64,000 nucleotides of DNA from Gammaproteobacteria bacterium. GTDB lineage: Bacteria; Pseudomonadota; Gammaproteobacteria; Pseudomonadales; Pseudohongiellaceae. The notes under the pieces were generated by a model. That model saw only the letters and a list, made by a program, of their open reading frames with translations. It was not told where the DNA came from and made no database searches. The position numbers were made by a program, and so were the translations under genes. The DNA is taken from NCBI GenBank assembly GCA_030682575.1, contig JAUXNX010000013.1, forward strand, positions 62,001-126,000. Direction: 5' to 3'. Shown piece by piece: positions 1-9,682 of this stretch (position 1 is the first letter of the stretch; every line of letters starts with the position of its first letter).

Positions 1-441
1 GGCTGCTCTGGCGGCAGCGTCCGGGAAAAAATACATGTCAGCAAAACAGGTGGTGCCGGACAGCAGCATTTCGGCGATGGCCAGTTGAGTGCCCTGATGG
101 ACGAATTCCTCGCTGACCCAGCGACCTTCCAATGGCCAGATATAGTCATGCAGCCAGGTGTGCAGGGGCATGTCGTCGGCAGCACCACGCAGCAGTGTCA
201 TGGCCGCGTGGCCATGGGCGTTCACAAGACCAGGGATCAGGACATGATTTGCCAGCACTACCTCGTTTTTTGGTAGATAAAACTGACGTGCAGTATCGGA
301 TGGCAGAATCTCTACAATCAGCCCTGAATCGACAGCGACACAGTGGGCATCCAGTACAGATTGTTCGCTGCTTACAGGAATGACCCAACGGGCGTGGATG
401 AGCAGATCGATTTCAGTGGGGTTTCCAGGCTGCACTGTCAT
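1..441 (-). CDS. mtaD: TRZ/ATZ-family amidohydrolase (methylthioadenosine/S-adenosylhomocysteine deaminase-like), 5' part
   Basis: The minus strand is open for 147 codons from an ATG at 441 to the window edge, so only the N-terminal third is present. The translation has the amidohydrolase metal-binding signature, GLVNAHGHAAMTLLRG, about 70 residues in. This is followed by a DDMPLHTWL segment and a TTCFADMYFF strand, as in MtaD/TrzA-type deaminases. The family uses a TIM-barrel metal site to deaminate adenosine-like or aminohydrolase substrates. In Pseudomonas a gene of this type lies close to gyrA and diverges from it, as here. A TATAAT-like -10 lies on the minus strand at 472-477, about 30 bases before the start. 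Exact substrate cannot be fixed from this fragment; the family call is solid. Confidence 0.85.
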   Translation of the reverse strand, partial: MTVQPGNPTEIDLLIHARWVIPVSSEQSVLDAHCVAVDSGLIVEILPSDTARQFYLPKNEVVLANHVLIPGLVNAHGHAAMTLLRGAADDMPLHTWLHDYIWPLEGRWVSEEFVHQGTQLAIAEMLLSGTTCFADMYFFPDAAARAA

Positions 442-737
442 GGTCTCGCTGATGGCTGTAAAAAGGACGCGATTATAGCGAATGCAAAATGAAATAGCCC
501 GTCCGCGCAAGGATAGCGCGACTGGCTTCCAACGAGGCGCTCAGGGTGGGAACAGGGATGTCCGGACAGCCTGTTGCCAGATCGCAGGCAAATCGCTCCA
601 CGGGCCTCAAAACGTGTTTTTGGGTGTCAGTTGGTCATTAGTTCGTGATACCATTGCCGACTTTTGCAGGGGTCGGATTTTACCCTTTTTCGGGGCTGCT
701 TACGTGGCTCTGCTTGCTGCTTGGGGATTAGGTTTTT

Positions 738-3335
738 ATGTCTGATATAGCAAAACAGGTACTGCCCGTTTCTCTCGAAAGTGAAATGCGGGAGTCCTAT
801 CTGGCCTACGCAATGAGCGTAATTGTCGGAAGGGCGCTGCCCGATGTGCGCGATGGGCTCAAACCAGTGCACAGGCGTGTTCTCTTCGCGATGAATGTGC
901 TCTCCAATGACTATAACAAGCCCTACAAGAAATCAGCCCGTGTAGTGGGTGATGTCATCGGTAAATACCATCCCCACGGCGACACAGCTGTGTATGACAC
1001 CATTGTGCGTATGGCCCAGGATTTCTCTCTCCGCTACACACTGGTAGATGGTCAAGGCAACTTTGGCTCTGTTGATGGCGATGCTGCAGCAGCAATGCGT
1101 TATACCGAAATCCGCATGGCGAAGATCGCCCATGATCTGATGGCTGATCTTGACAAGGAAACTGTGGACTTCTCGGATAACTACGACGGGACTGAACAGA
1201 TTCCCGATGTGTTCCCGACCCAGATTCCCAACCTCCTTATCAATGGCTCCTCCGGTATTGCTGTGGGTATGGCCACGAATATTCCTCCGCACAATCTGCG
1301 CGAAGTGATTGATGCCTGTGTCGCACTGCTCGATAACGAAGACATCACCATCGATGAGCTCATGGAGCACATCACAGGCCCTGACTTCCCGACTGCCGCC
1401 ATCATCAACGGGCGCGCGGGCATTATCGAAGCATACAAGACCGGACGCGGGCGAATCTATCTGCGTGCCCGAGCCGAGATCATCGAAGATGAGAAGACCA
1501 ATCGACAGACTATCATCGTTACGGAGATTCCCTATCAGCTCAACAAGGCGCGATTGATCGAGCGTATCGCCGAACTGGTCAAGGAAAAGAAGCTGGAAGG
1601 TATCTCCGAACTGCGTGACGAGTCCGACAAGGACGGGATGCGCATCGTGATTGAATTGCGCCGGGGTGAAGTGGGCGAAGTGGTATTGAACAACCTCTAC
1701 GCGCAAACCCAGATGCAGTCTGTCTTTGGCATCAACATGGTTGCACTCGTTGATGGTCAACCAAAACTGCTCAACTTGAAGGAAATCATCCAGTCCTTTA
1801 TCCGTCACCGTCGTGAAGTGGTGACTCGCAGAACAGTCTTCCTGTTGCGCAAGGCGCGCGAGAAGGGGCATATTCTTGAAGGTCTCGCTATCGCCCTGGC
1901 GAACATCGATGCCGTCATAGCGCTTATCAAGGAATCGCCGAGTACAACTGAAGCTAAAGAGAAATTGCTGGTGCGCTCCTGGCATGCCGCCAGTGTGCTG
2001 CAGTTGTTAGGTGAGGCAGGCGCGGATGCGTGCCGTCCGGAAGAGTTGGCGATCGAGTTCGGCATGAGAGGAGAAGATTACTACCTCTCACCAGCCCAGG
2101 CTCAGGCCATACTCGAGCTGCGACTCCACCGTTTGACTGGCCTGGAGCAGGAAAAGCTGATCAGTGACTATCAGGAACTGCTCCGTCAGATAGCCGATTA
2201 CCTCGACATTCTGGGCAGCGAAGTGCGTCTTTTCAACGTGGTCCGCGAAGAGCTGGCGCAGGTGCGCGAGAACTATGGCGACAACCGCAAGACAGAGATC
2301 ATCACGTCCCAGCTTGACCTTTCCATGGAAGATCTGATTACGGTAGAGGACAGGGTTGTAACGATTTCCCGTAGCGGTTACGCAAAATCCCAACCGCTGT
2401 CGGACTACCAGGCGCAGCGCCGTGGTGGCATGGGCAAGGCGGCCGCCTCCGTGAAGGACGAGGACGTCGTGGAACATCTGTTGATTGCCAGCAGCCACGA
2501 TACACTGCTGTGCTTCACCAGTGCAGGCAAGGTTTACTGGCTCCGTGTGTTCAATATTCCGTTGGCGAGCCGTACTTCCAGAGGCAAACCGATAGTGAAT
2601 ATCCTGCCACTGGAAGAGGGCGAGCATATCACCAGTCTGTTGCCAATCAAGGAATACACAGAGGGACATTTCGTTTTCATGGCGACCGCACAGGGTACTG
2701 TGAAGAAGACATCTCTGAAGAATTTCTCCAGACAGAGAAGCGTCGGTTTGCGTGCGATTGAGCTGGATGAGGGAGACACTCTGATTGGTACAGCCGAGAC
2801 TGACGGGCAGCGCGACATCATGCTGTGCAGTACCAGTGGCAAGATGATCCGCTTCCGCGAGACCGATGTTCGAGAGATGGGTCGAACTGCACGCGGAGTC
2901 CGCGGAATCAGACTGGCCGCAGGACATGAAATGATTGCTCTGATCATTCCCGAGGATGGCAAGCAGGTACTGACGGTCAGCGAGAACGGCTACGGCAAAC
3001 GTACTCACAATGACGACTTTCCGCTCTACGGTCGTGGTGGCCAGGGTGTGATTGGAATGCAGACGAGTGAGCGCAACGGCCGAGTAGTGGGTGCCGTGCA
3101 AGTGGCGGATGGCGAAGAGATCATGTTGATTTCTGATCGCGGCACTCTGGTGCGAACCCGCGTCGATGAAATATCGGTGCAGGGCAGGAATACCCAGGGC
3201 GTGCGACTGATCAAACTCAAAGCAGACGAAAAACTGGTCGGGCTGGAGCAGGTTGAAGAACCAGAAGTGCCATTGCACTCCGAAGAAGAGATCGACTCTG
3301 AGCCGCAAAGTGATGAAGGCAATTCCGAAGAATAG
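738..3335 (+). CDS. gyrA: DNA gyrase subunit A
   Basis: Encodes the 865-residue breakage-reunion subunit of gyrase, which with GyrB introduces negative supercoils. E. coli GyrA has 875 residues. The catalytic tyrosine is Y122 in the [10 protein letters not shown] segment. The GyrA box QRRGGMGK, needed for DNA wrapping, starts at residue 560. The C-terminal beta-pinwheel repeats follow and end in a Glu/Asp-rich tail. In the quinolone-resistance region residue 83 is Thr (HGDTAVYD) and residue 87 is Asp. Thr83 is also the wild-type state in Pseudomonas, so it need not be an acquired mutation. The ATG at 738 is chosen because [11 protein letters not shown] matches the family N-terminus, with a TTAGG-like Shine-Dalgarno just upstream. 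The 296-base gap before it, shared with the divergent amidohydrolase, shows no clear gene. Confidence 0.98.
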   Translation: MSDIAKQVLPVSLESEMRESYLAYAMSVIVGRALPDVRDGLKPVHRRVLFAMNVLSNDYNKPYKKSARVVGDVIGKYHPHGDTAVYDTIVRMAQDFSLRYTLVDGQGNFGSVDGDAAAAMRYTEIRMAKIAHDLMADLDKETVDFSDNYDGTEQIPDVFPTQIPNLLINGSSGIAVGMATNIPPHNLREVIDACVALLDNEDITIDELMEHITGPDFPTAAIINGRAGIIEAYKTGRGRIYLRARAEIIEDEKTNRQTIIVTEIPYQLNKARLIERIAELVKEKKLEGISELRDESDKDGMRIVIELRRGEVGEVVLNNLYAQTQMQSVFGINMVALVDGQPKLLNLKEIIQSFIRHRREVVTRRTVFLLRKAREKGHILEGLAIALANIDAVIALIKESPSTTEAKEKLLVRSWHAASVLQLLGEAGADACRPEELAIEFGMRGEDYYLSPAQAQAILELRLHRLTGLEQEKLISDYQELLRQIADYLDILGSEVRLFNVVREELAQVRENYGDNRKTEIITSQLDLSMEDLITVEDRVVTISRSGYAKSQPLSDYQAQRRGGMGKAAASVKDEDVVEHLLIASSHDTLLCFTSAGKVYWLRVFNIPLASRTSRGKPIVNILPLEEGEHITSLLPIKEYTEGHFVFMATAQGTVKKTSLKNFSRQRSVGLRAIELDEGDTLIGTAETDGQRDIMLCSTSGKMIRFRETDVREMGRTARGVRGIRLAAGHEMIALIIPEDGKQVLTVSENGYGKRTHNDDFPLYGRGGQGVIGMQTSERNGRVVGAVQVADGEEIMLISDRGTLVRTRVDEISVQGRNTQGVRLIKLKADEKLVGLEQVEEPEVPLHSEEEIDSEPQSDEGNSEE

Positions 3336-3385
3336 GGGGGCGGTTGCCCCCGCCCCGTTGGCCGATATCTCTGGAATCATTGCGC

Positions 3386-4246
3386 GTGACTGAACCAGCA
3401 AGTATCAATTCATCAGGTAACAAGGATGTCGTTGCCTTTCTGGGGCCACTGGGGACGTTCTCCCAGTCAGCGGTGGACAGGCATTTTGGCCCGGATGTTG
3501 TCAAGCTCTGCGTGGCAACCATAGATGATGTATTTGTCGAGGTAGAGGCAGCCAGAGCCCGCTTTGGCGTTGTGCCGGTGGAGAACTCTACTGAAGGTGC
3601 TGTCAACAACACACAGGACTGCCTCGTCGATACTTCGCTACATATCGTGGCCGAAGTGGTGATCCCCATCGAACACAATTTCCTTCTTAGAAAGGATGCA
3701 GTCGCTGACGGTATTACCCGTATTGTGTCTCACCGGCAATCTCTTGCTCAGTGCCGTCGTTGGCTGAAAGAACATTGGCCGCACGTTGACAAACAAGAGG
3801 TCAGTAGCAATGCCGAGGCGGCGCGGCTGGCAGCCGAGGATCCGCATACGGCGGCCATTGCCGGTGAGCGTGCTGCTGAGCTCTATGGACTTCGTATTCA
3901 GACGAAATGCATTCAGGATCAGTACAACAACAGCACCCGGTTTTTGGTGCTGTCCCGCGAGCAAGCGCCACCGACGCCGACAGGACGCGACAAGACATCC
4001 ATCCTGGTTTATACGGAGAACAAGCCCGGTGCTCTTTTCAGGGTGTTGGAGCCGTTCGAGAAACAACAGGTCAGTCTGACCAAGATTGAAACGCGTCCCG
4101 CGAGGGATAGTATCTGGGCTTACGTATTCTTCATCGACTTTGAGGGGCACTGCGAGGATCCTGCCGTGCAGAATGTCTTTGCCCAGTTGCAAGGTCGAGC
4201 TGTCAAGATCAAGAACCTGGGTTCTTACCCTATGGCTGCGGGATAA
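3386..4246 (+). CDS. pheA: Prephenate dehydratase without chorismate mutase domain
   Basis: Converts prephenate to phenylpyruvate in phenylalanine synthesis. The protein starts straight into the dehydratase fold (VAFLGPLGTFSQSAV) and carries the catalytic TRF motif in NNSTRFLVL. It ends with an ACT domain (KPGALFRVLEPF, then IETRP), the usual phenylalanine-binding feedback site. The P-protein of Pseudomonas and E. coli carries an N-terminal chorismate mutase helix bundle of about 90 residues. There is no room for one here, since gyrA ends 50 bases upstream. The GTG at 3386 gives 286 residues. A TTG at 3344 is also in frame but encodes an unlikely proline-rich leader. The gene lies in gyrA-pheA-tyrA order with serC and hisC absent from their Pseudomonas positions. 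Confidence 0.93.
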   Translation: MTEPASINSSGNKDVVAFLGPLGTFSQSAVDRHFGPDVVKLCVATIDDVFVEVEAARARFGVVPVENSTEGAVNNTQDCLVDTSLHIVAEVVIPIEHNFLLRKDAVADGITRIVSHRQSLAQCRRWLKEHWPHVDKQEVSSNAEAARLAAEDPHTAAIAGERAAELYGLRIQTKCIQDQYNNSTRFLVLSREQAPPTPTGRDKTSILVYTENKPGALFRVLEPFEKQQVSLTKIETRPARDSIWAYVFFIDFEGHCEDPAVQNVFAQLQGRAVKIKNLGSYPMAAG

Positions 4247-4250
4247 CACA

Positions 4251-5846
4251 TTGAATTTGCTTGAAAACAAATCAGTTCTCATCGTTGGTCTGGGTCTCAT
4301 AGGTGGCTCGGTGGCAAGAGGTTTGCGCAATCGCAATCTTTGTCGTGCCATCTATGCCTGTGGTCGTGATGATCTGCCATTGCGGCAGGCTCTCGCAGAT
4401 GGTGTTATCGATGAGTGGACCACTGACGTCGCCAGTCTGGCATGCAAGGCTGACATCATCCTGATTGCAGTGCCGACGCTGACCGTCAGGCGCATTCTGA
4501 AGGAACTGCAAAGCACTGTTCGCGACGACACGATCATTACCGACGTCGCGAGCGTGAAAGGCAGTGTGGTGGGGGATTTTCGAGCAATTTTCGGCGACGA
4601 TTGCAGGCAGTTTGTTCCTGCGCATCCGATTGCCGGTTCCGAACAAAGTGGATACGAGGCGTCCACAGAAAATCTCTTCAATGAACGCAAGGTGATTCTT
4701 ACACCGCTAGCTGAGACTGACCCCAACTATGTGCGCATCATCACGTCACTGTGGGAGGCGCTGGGCTCTGATGTCCATCAGATGAGCGTCGATGATCATG
4801 ACGCAGTTCTGGCAGCGACCAGCCATCTTCCCCATTTGCTCGCTTACTCTCTCATCAATACCTTGGTGCGCCAGCAGAAGACTGACGACATTTTTCGCTA
4901 TGCGGCAGGAGGTTTCGCAGGATTTACCCGCATAGCATCCAGCGATCCAACCATGTGGAGAGATATTTTCCTGGCCAATGCACCTGCAACAATTGCCGTG
5001 CTTGATGCTTATACCGAAGAGTTGGCCCGTATGCGAAGGGCGTTGGCAGAGAGTGATGGTGACCTGATGAAATCCTCTTTCGAATCCGCAAGAAATGCGC
5101 GCAACCATTTCATTAGCAAGCACTTTATGTCTGGCGGCGGCAATCATGAGCGAGGCCTTGAAGTGGATTCTGATGGGGTGTCGAAGCTCGCTCCGGTGCT
5201 CACGATCGATGGTCCTGGGGGCTCTGGCAAGGGCACTGTAAGTATTCGTGTGGCCAGAGAATTAGGTTGGCACTATCTTGATAGTGGTGCGCTCTACAGA
5301 TTACTGGGTCTTGCTGCTCGGAACGCTGGTGTATCGACCTCCGATGAAAGTGCCTTGCTGCCACTTGTTGACAGCATGCAGATCAGTTTTGGCCCAGAGG
5401 AGGGCGCTGTCTGGCTTGATGGTCAGGAGGTTTCAGCAGAATTGCGTCAGGAAAGCGGTGGCGCGCTTGCTTCTGAGGTCGCGGTGCATCCGCAAGTGCG
5501 CCGTGGATTATTGGCGCGTCAACAGGCCTTCCGTCGCATGCCAGGGCTGGTCGCCGATGGTAGAGATATGGGGACCGTAGTCTTCCCGGATGCTCAGGTG
5601 AAGGTATTTCTGACAGCGTCCGCTCAGGAACGCGCAAACAGACGTTATAACCAGTTGATTGATAAGGGGATTGATGTTAACCTCTCCGACCTTTTTCTGG
5701 ATATCCGTGCGCGTGATGAGCGGGACACCAACCGCAGCGTATCGCCGCTCAGGCCGGCAGAAGATGCTGTTCTGGTGGACACTACTGGGATTGGCATAGA
5801 ACAGGTGGTAGCACGTGTTCTGGATGTGGTCCGTCAGCGTCTGTAA
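4251..5846 (+). CDS. Prephenate dehydrogenase fused to cytidylate kinase (TyrA-Cmk)
   Basis: One uninterrupted 531-codon frame holds two complete enzymes. Residues 1 to about 295 are a TyrA-type prephenate dehydrogenase: Rossmann GLGLIGGSVARG near residue 13, the AHPIAGSEQSG motif, and HLPHLLAYSL. Residues about 314-531 are cytidylate kinase, with P-loop GPGGSGKGT starting at 321, the ADGRDMGTVVFPDA motif, and a normal C-terminus. A 20-residue Gly/Ser/Asp-rich linker joins them. In Pseudomonas-type genomes TyrA is fused to AroA and cmk follows; here AroA is absent and TyrA runs into Cmk. The TTG at 4251, 4 bases after pheA, fits the TyrA N-terminus. A GTG at 5163, with GAGG 7 bases upstream, could also start a free 227-residue Cmk, the usual length. 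The enzymes act in tyrosine synthesis and CMP/dCMP phosphorylation. Confidence 0.88.
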   Translation: MNLLENKSVLIVGLGLIGGSVARGLRNRNLCRAIYACGRDDLPLRQALADGVIDEWTTDVASLACKADIILIAVPTLTVRRILKELQSTVRDDTIITDVASVKGSVVGDFRAIFGDDCRQFVPAHPIAGSEQSGYEASTENLFNERKVILTPLAETDPNYVRIITSLWEALGSDVHQMSVDDHDAVLAATSHLPHLLAYSLINTLVRQQKTDDIFRYAAGGFAGFTRIASSDPTMWRDIFLANAPATIAVLDAYTEELARMRRALAESDGDLMKSSFESARNARNHFISKHFMSGGGNHERGLEVDSDGVSKLAPVLTIDGPGGSGKGTVSIRVARELGWHYLDSGALYRLLGLAARNAGVSTSDESALLPLVDSMQISFGPEEGAVWLDGQEVSAELRQESGGALASEVAVHPQVRRGLLARQQAFRRMPGLVADGRDMGTVVFPDAQVKVFLTASAQERANRRYNQLIDKGIDVNLSDLFLDIRARDERDTNRSVSPLRPAEDAVLVDTTGIGIEQVVARVLDVVRQRL

Positions 5847-5926
5847 CTGAAGATTCTTGAAGTGTTTTTATGGCTCCGTTTCTGACTCCCCGGCATATGT
5901 CAGGTTCGGCGCTTTTAATAATGGCC

Positions 5927-5946
5927 CCGTATGAGCTGGCATACGG
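5927..5946 (+). promoter_or_regulatory. Hairpin in the rpsA leader
   Basis: A perfect 7-bp inverted repeat, CCGTATG and CATACGG around a 6-base loop, ends 27 bases before the likely rpsA start. In E. coli S1 represses its own translation through folded leader hairpins. A similar role here is inference from position only. Confidence 0.3.
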
Positions 5947-5973
5947 TATAACCTGAAATGTATGGAAAAAATG

Positions 5974-7650
5974 ATGACTGAAAGTTTCGCTGAATTGTTT
6001 GAACAGAGTTTGAATGACATTGACATGACACCAGGTGCCATCGTCACTGGTGTGATTATCGACATCGACTCGGATTGGGTAACCGTCCACGCGGGTCTGA
6101 AGTCCGAAGGCGTTATCCCGAGAAGTCAGTTTATCAATGAAGACGGCACGTTCTCATTGTCAATTGGTGATTCAGTGAAAGTTGCTCTCGAATCCGTCGA
6201 AGACGGCTTCGGTGAGACACGTCTGTCCAGAGAGAAGGCCAAGCGTGCCGAGTCCTGGATGGATCTGGAAGCAGCGTTCGAGAAGAACGAAGTGGTCATG
6301 GGTGTTATCAACGGCAAGGTCAAAGGTGGCTTTACTGTTGATCTGAACAATATCCGTGCCTTCCTCCCAGGCTCATTGGTTGACGTGCGCCCAATCCGCG
6401 ACACGACCCACCTGGAAGGTCAGGAACTGGAATTCAAACTGATCAAGCTTGATCAGAAGCGCAACAACGTGGTGGTTTCACGTCGCGCAGTGCTGGAAGC
6501 TGTCAGCACCGAAGAGCGTGATGAACTGCTGGCTGCTCTGCAGGAAGGCATGTCTGTCAAGGGTGTGGTCAAGAACCTCACCGATTACGGTGCTTTCGTG
6601 GATCTGGGTGGCGTGGATGGTCTGTTGCACATTACCGACATGTCCTGGAAGCGTATCAAGCACCCAAGCGAGATCGTGAATGTTGGCGACGAGATTCAAG
6701 TCAAGATTCTGAAGTACGACCGCGAGCGCAATCGTGTTTCTCTCGGCCTGAAACAGCTCGGCGAAGATCCATGGGTAGCAATCAAGGCCCGTTACCCGGA
6801 GAAATCCGTGGTCAAGGCAACTGTCACCAACCTGACCGATTACGGTTGCTTTGCCGAATTGGAGCAGGGCGTAGAAGGTCTGGTGCACGTGTCCGAAATG
6901 GACTGGACGAACAAGAATGTTCATCCATCCAAAGTCGTGCAATTGGGAGATGTCGTAGATGTGATGGTTCTGGACATCGACGAAGAAAGACGTCGTATTT
7001 CTCTGGGCATCAAGCAATGTTTCCAGAATCCGTGGGATCGTTTTGCCGAGAGCTTCAAGAAGGGCGACAAGATCAGTGGCAGCATCAAGTCCATCACGGA
7101 CTTCGGCATCTTCATCGGTCTCGATGGCAACATCGATGGTTTGGTGCACTTATCAGACATCTCATGGGATGAGCCTGGCGAAGAAGCCGTTCGTACCTAC
7201 AAGAAGGGTGATGAAATCGAGACAGTCATTCTATCTATAGACTCCGAGCGCGAGCGCATCTCTCTGGGTATCAAACAACTGTCAGACGATCCGTTCGTAA
7301 GCTATGTTGGTGAGTTCGAGAAAGGCAGCATCGTTAAAGGTGTTGTTACTTCAGTAGACGCAAAAGCGGCTAATATTGCTTTGACCAATGGTGTTGAGGG
7401 TGTGTTGCGTGCTTCGGAGATCAGCAGAGATAAGGTCGAAGATGCCAGAAATGCATTGAAAGAAGGCGATGAAGTTGAGGTCAAGGTAATCAGTGTTGAT
7501 CGCAAAAGCAGAGTGCTTGGCCTCTCTATCAAGGCGATCGAGATTGATGACGAGAAGTCAGCAATTCAGGAACACAAAAATCAGGAGCCGACGTCGACTG
7601 CACCGACTACCATCGGCGATCTGATCAAGGCACAGATGGATAAGAAGTAA
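5974..7650 (+). CDS. rpsA: 30S ribosomal protein S1
   Basis: Six S1 RNA-binding repeats fill the 558-residue protein, close to the 557 of E. coli S1. The later repeats show the typical [18 protein letters not shown] and RVSLGLKQL blocks. S1 binds single-stranded leader mRNA and brings it to the 30S subunit. The start was set at the ATG at 5974 because [13 protein letters not shown] matches the family N-terminus. ATGs at 5962 and 5971 in the same frame would add only 4 or 1 residues. It lies downstream of cmk and upstream of ihfB, the standard gammaproteobacterial order. A 127-base leader with a hairpin at 5927-5946 suggests autogenous control. Confidence 0.98.
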   Translation: MTESFAELFEQSLNDIDMTPGAIVTGVIIDIDSDWVTVHAGLKSEGVIPRSQFINEDGTFSLSIGDSVKVALESVEDGFGETRLSREKAKRAESWMDLEAAFEKNEVVMGVINGKVKGGFTVDLNNIRAFLPGSLVDVRPIRDTTHLEGQELEFKLIKLDQKRNNVVVSRRAVLEAVSTEERDELLAALQEGMSVKGVVKNLTDYGAFVDLGGVDGLLHITDMSWKRIKHPSEIVNVGDEIQVKILKYDRERNRVSLGLKQLGEDPWVAIKARYPEKSVVKATVTNLTDYGCFAELEQGVEGLVHVSEMDWTNKNVHPSKVVQLGDVVDVMVLDIDEERRRISLGIKQCFQNPWDRFAESFKKGDKISGSIKSITDFGIFIGLDGNIDGLVHLSDISWDEPGEEAVRTYKKGDEIETVILSIDSERERISLGIKQLSDDPFVSYVGEFEKGSIVKGVVTSVDAKAANIALTNGVEGVLRASEISRDKVEDARNALKEGDEVEVKVISVDRKSRVLGLSIKAIEIDDEKSAIQEHKNQEPTSTAPTTIGDLIKAQMDKK

Positions 7651-7653
7651 TAT

Positions 7654-7703
7654 CTGCGAGTGCTTGTTTCGGGTTGCAGTGTTGTTCCAGATCGCAGCTT
7701 TTT
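7654..7703 (+). terminator. Weak terminator or attenuator between rpsA and ihfB
   Basis: CTGCGA at 7654-7659 can pair with TCGCAG at 7692-7697, followed by a short T tract at 7699-7703. The stem is only 6 bp with a large loop, so it may reduce rather than stop transcription into ihfB. Confidence 0.3.
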
Positions 7704-7732
7704 ACACTTCCTATGTACACAAGGAATAGGCC

Positions 7733-8029
7733 ATGACGAAGTCTGAACTTATTGATCGAATTGCAGGAAAGCAAAGTCAGTTGTCATCGAAGGATGTCGA
7801 ACTGTCAGTTAAGGCAATGATTGAATATATGTCTCAGGTATTGTCGGAAGGTGGTCGAATTGAAATACGAGGATTCGGCAGTTTCTCGCTGCACTACCGA
7901 ATTCCTCGTGTAGGACGTAATCCAAAGACAGGAACTCCGGTTTCTCTCAACGGCAAATATGTACCTCATTTCAAGCCAGGCAAGGAGCTGCGTGACAGAG
8001 TGAATCTCAGTCTGGATACGCATCCCTGA
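7733..8029 (+). CDS. ihfB: Integration host factor subunit beta
   Basis: A 98-residue HU/IHF-family protein, clearly IHF-beta: [11 protein letters not shown] at the start, then [17 protein letters not shown] and [12 protein letters not shown], with the DNA-intercalating proline in the RNPKTG arm. It ends with the [12 protein letters not shown] helix. It forms a heterodimer with IhfA, encoded at 22970 in the same window, and bends DNA sharply at specific sites. The gene follows rpsA as in most gammaproteobacteria. A strong terminator hairpin lies about 45 bases after the stop. Confidence 0.97.
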   Translation: MTKSELIDRIAGKQSQLSSKDVELSVKAMIEYMSQVLSEGGRIEIRGFGSFSLHYRIPRVGRNPKTGTPVSLNGKYVPHFKPGKELRDRVNLSLDTHP

Positions 8030-8073
8030 TTTCGACGCCAGTCGATTTTGATGTGGTCGTGGTAGTTTTATAG

Positions 8074-8108
8074 AAAACGGCGTATTCGCAAGGATACTGC
8101 CGTTTTTT
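8074..8108 (+). terminator. Rho-independent terminator after ihfB
   Basis: AAAACGGC then GTAT pairs with ATAC then GCCGTTTT, giving a 12-bp stem with one bulged T, followed by a run of six T. It probably ends the rpsA-ihfB transcript, so lapA-pyrF would need its own promoter. Confidence 0.8.
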
Positions 8109-8157
8109 ACATTCTGGCAGTGTAGAATAAGTAGCCAGTGAATCGAGGTCATCGTTC

Positions 8158-8463
8158 ATGCACAGACTGTTACGTATATGCTCATGGATTTTTCTCCTAC
8201 TGATCTTTTTGGTTGGCATTCTGTTTTCTTTCTTCAATACAGAGTCGGTTTCACTTTCCTTCGGTTTTGTAGTTATGCAACCACAACCGCTGTCGGTATG
8301 GGTGATCACCGCCTTTGCCCTGGGTGGTCTGATTGGTTTAATGCTTGGTGCGGGGATTTTTAAAGGAGTGCGATCACGCATTGAGATACAGCGCCTGCTT
8401 CAGAGGGTGGAAAGTCTTGAAAAGGAGCGGAAAAGATTCGAAGCAACAAGAATGAAGGAGTAA
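8158..8463 (+). CDS. lapA: LapA-domain inner-membrane protein
   Basis: A 101-residue membrane protein with two predicted transmembrane helices, about residues 8-28 (IFLLLIFLVGILFSFF) and 48-68 (VITAFALGGLIGLMLGAGIF). A basic coiled-coil tail (RSRIEIQRLLQRVESLEKERKRFE) follows. This matches the LapA/DUF1049 family (YciS of E. coli), which assists lipopolysaccharide assembly with LapB. In E. coli lapA-lapB-pyrF are adjacent. Here pyrF follows 7 bases after the stop and lapB is missing from between them. Function is taken from the family; the neighbourhood supports it. Confidence 0.82.
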   Translation: MHRLLRICSWIFLLLIFLVGILFSFFNTESVSLSFGFVVMQPQPLSVWVITAFALGGLIGLMLGAGIFKGVRSRIEIQRLLQRVESLEKERKRFEATRMKE

Positions 8464-8470
8464 ATAGGTA

Positions 8471-9199
8471 ATGAACATCAACAACAAGGACAGTAAGAGA
8501 ATCATCATCGCATTGGATTTTCCAGATGCTGAGAGTACAAGAAAATTACTCCGTGAACTGGACCCTGCGCAATGTCGGGTGAAGATAGGCAAGGAGTTAT
8601 TTACTCGATGCGGCCCATCGCTTGTCGAGGAAGTTGTCAAGAGCGGATTCGACCTGTTTTTGGATCTGAAATTTCACGATATTCCCAATACTGTCGGAAA
8701 AGCAGTGGCTGCTGCTGCGAATCTTGGTGTCTGGATGACGAATGTACATGCCGCTGGTGGCCGCGACATGATGATTGCAGCCAAAGCGGCTGTGGATGAT
8801 GCGCAGCATAAGCCTCTGTTGATTGCCGTAACTGTACTGACAAGTATGTCGCAAACAGATCTCCTCGACATTGGTATTACTATGCCTCCGCAAGAGCAGG
8901 TCATGAGGTTGGCTAGATTGGCAGGCCAGTGCGGAATGGATGGAGTGGTGTGTTCCGCTGCGGAGACACAGATGCTGCGTGTTTCGATGGGGGGTGATTT
9001 CGTGCTCGTCACGCCTGGTATTCGCCCTGCAGGTGATGCACCCAATGATCAGAAGAGAATTGTGACACCTGTTGATGCTATCAGAGCGGGTAGCAGCTAC
9101 CTTGTGATCGGTCGCCCTGTTACTCAAGCTGCAAAACCTGGTGACAAATTGAATGAAATTTTCATGCAGTTGCATGGCAGTTTCCCAGATCTTTGCTAG
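8471..9199 (+). CDS. pyrF: Orotidine 5'-phosphate decarboxylase
   Basis: Catalyses the last step of UMP synthesis, OMP to UMP plus CO2. The 242-residue TIM barrel has the key Asp-Lys catalytic array: ALDFPDAES at residues 14-22 and [11 protein letters not shown] near residue 65. Also present are VHAAGG, the TPGIRPAGD phosphate loop and VIGRPVTQA at the C-terminus. Length is normal for the group. It lies 7 bases behind lapA and probably shares its transcript. Confidence 0.97.
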   Translation: MNINNKDSKRIIIALDFPDAESTRKLLRELDPAQCRVKIGKELFTRCGPSLVEEVVKSGFDLFLDLKFHDIPNTVGKAVAAAANLGVWMTNVHAAGGRDMMIAAKAAVDDAQHKPLLIAVTVLTSMSQTDLLDIGITMPPQEQVMRLARLAGQCGMDGVVCSAAETQMLRVSMGGDFVLVTPGIRPAGDAPNDQKRIVTPVDAIRAGSSYLVIGRPVTQAAKPGDKLNEIFMQLHGSFPDLC

Positions 9200-9269
9200 A
9201 GTGATAGTTGCAGCAAGAGTGCTGCAACCATCATTAATCCAACAGGACGTTTTACAAAAGGACACTATT

Positions 9270-9587
9270 ATGAAAAGGATATTCTGCTTTATAGCATTAC
9301 TGTTTCCTCTCGCAGTTGTCATGCCATTGCACGCGCAAACAGCGGAAGCAAAACCCGCCGAAGTGAGCGAGGCCAAAAACAAGGTCGATATCAATACTGC
9401 TGATGCGGCGACTCTGGCGTTGGCGCTTGACGGAATTGGCATGGTCAAGGCTCAAGAGATTGTGGCTTATAGAGAAGAACACGGAGAGTTCAAAAGCATT
9501 GAGCAACTCACGGAAGTTAAGGGGATAGGTGCTGCCACCATTGCTCGGAACCGTGACAAGATCATTGTTGCTACTACTTCGCAATAA
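9270..9587 (+). CDS. Exported helix-hairpin-helix (ComEA-like) protein
   Basis: A 105-residue protein with a cleavable signal peptide (hydrophobic residues 3-20, then HAQ-T). A mature part follows with a ComEA-type double helix-hairpin-helix domain: VDINTADAATLALALDGIGMVKA, AYREEHGEFKSIEQL and VKGIGAATIARNRDKI. In Vibrio and other competent gammaproteobacteria such proteins bind incoming DNA in the periplasm. In Pseudomonas a ComEA-like gene sits next to wbpM, matching this position. The ATG at 9270 is preceded by AAAGGACACTATT, a good ribosome-binding site. Whether the cell is naturally competent cannot be judged from this gene alone. Confidence 0.85.
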   Translation: MKRIFCFIALLFPLAVVMPLHAQTAEAKPAEVSEAKNKVDINTADAATLALALDGIGMVKAQEIVAYREEHGEFKSIEQLTEVKGIGAATIARNRDKIIVATTSQ

Positions 9588-9682
9588 CTTGCATTATCAC
9601 GCGGCGCGAGTTTGATACGGCTGTCTTGCGCCCTGAAGTCGAGACCTGTTCTTCAGATGCGGTCATGCTGGCTTTCTGAGGT

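Noticed and set aside
482-745. Plus-strand open frame between the amidohydrolase and gyrA
   Set aside because: No domain, low-quality start, and it overlaps the gyrA start and ribosome-binding site.
2415-2440. Thr83 in GyrA as a quinolone-resistance mutation
   Set aside because: Thr at this position is the normal state in Pseudomonas and relatives, so resistance cannot be inferred. The GyrA box in this interval is also normal.
933-3401. Long open frames on the minus strand opposite gyrA (933-1985 and 2088-3401)
   Set aside because: They mirror the codon pattern of gyrA, have no recognisable domain and no ribosome-binding site.
4086-4250. In-frame extension of the TyrA-Cmk gene upstream into pheA
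   Set aside because: The translation has no TyrA homology and would overlap most of the pheA ACT domain.
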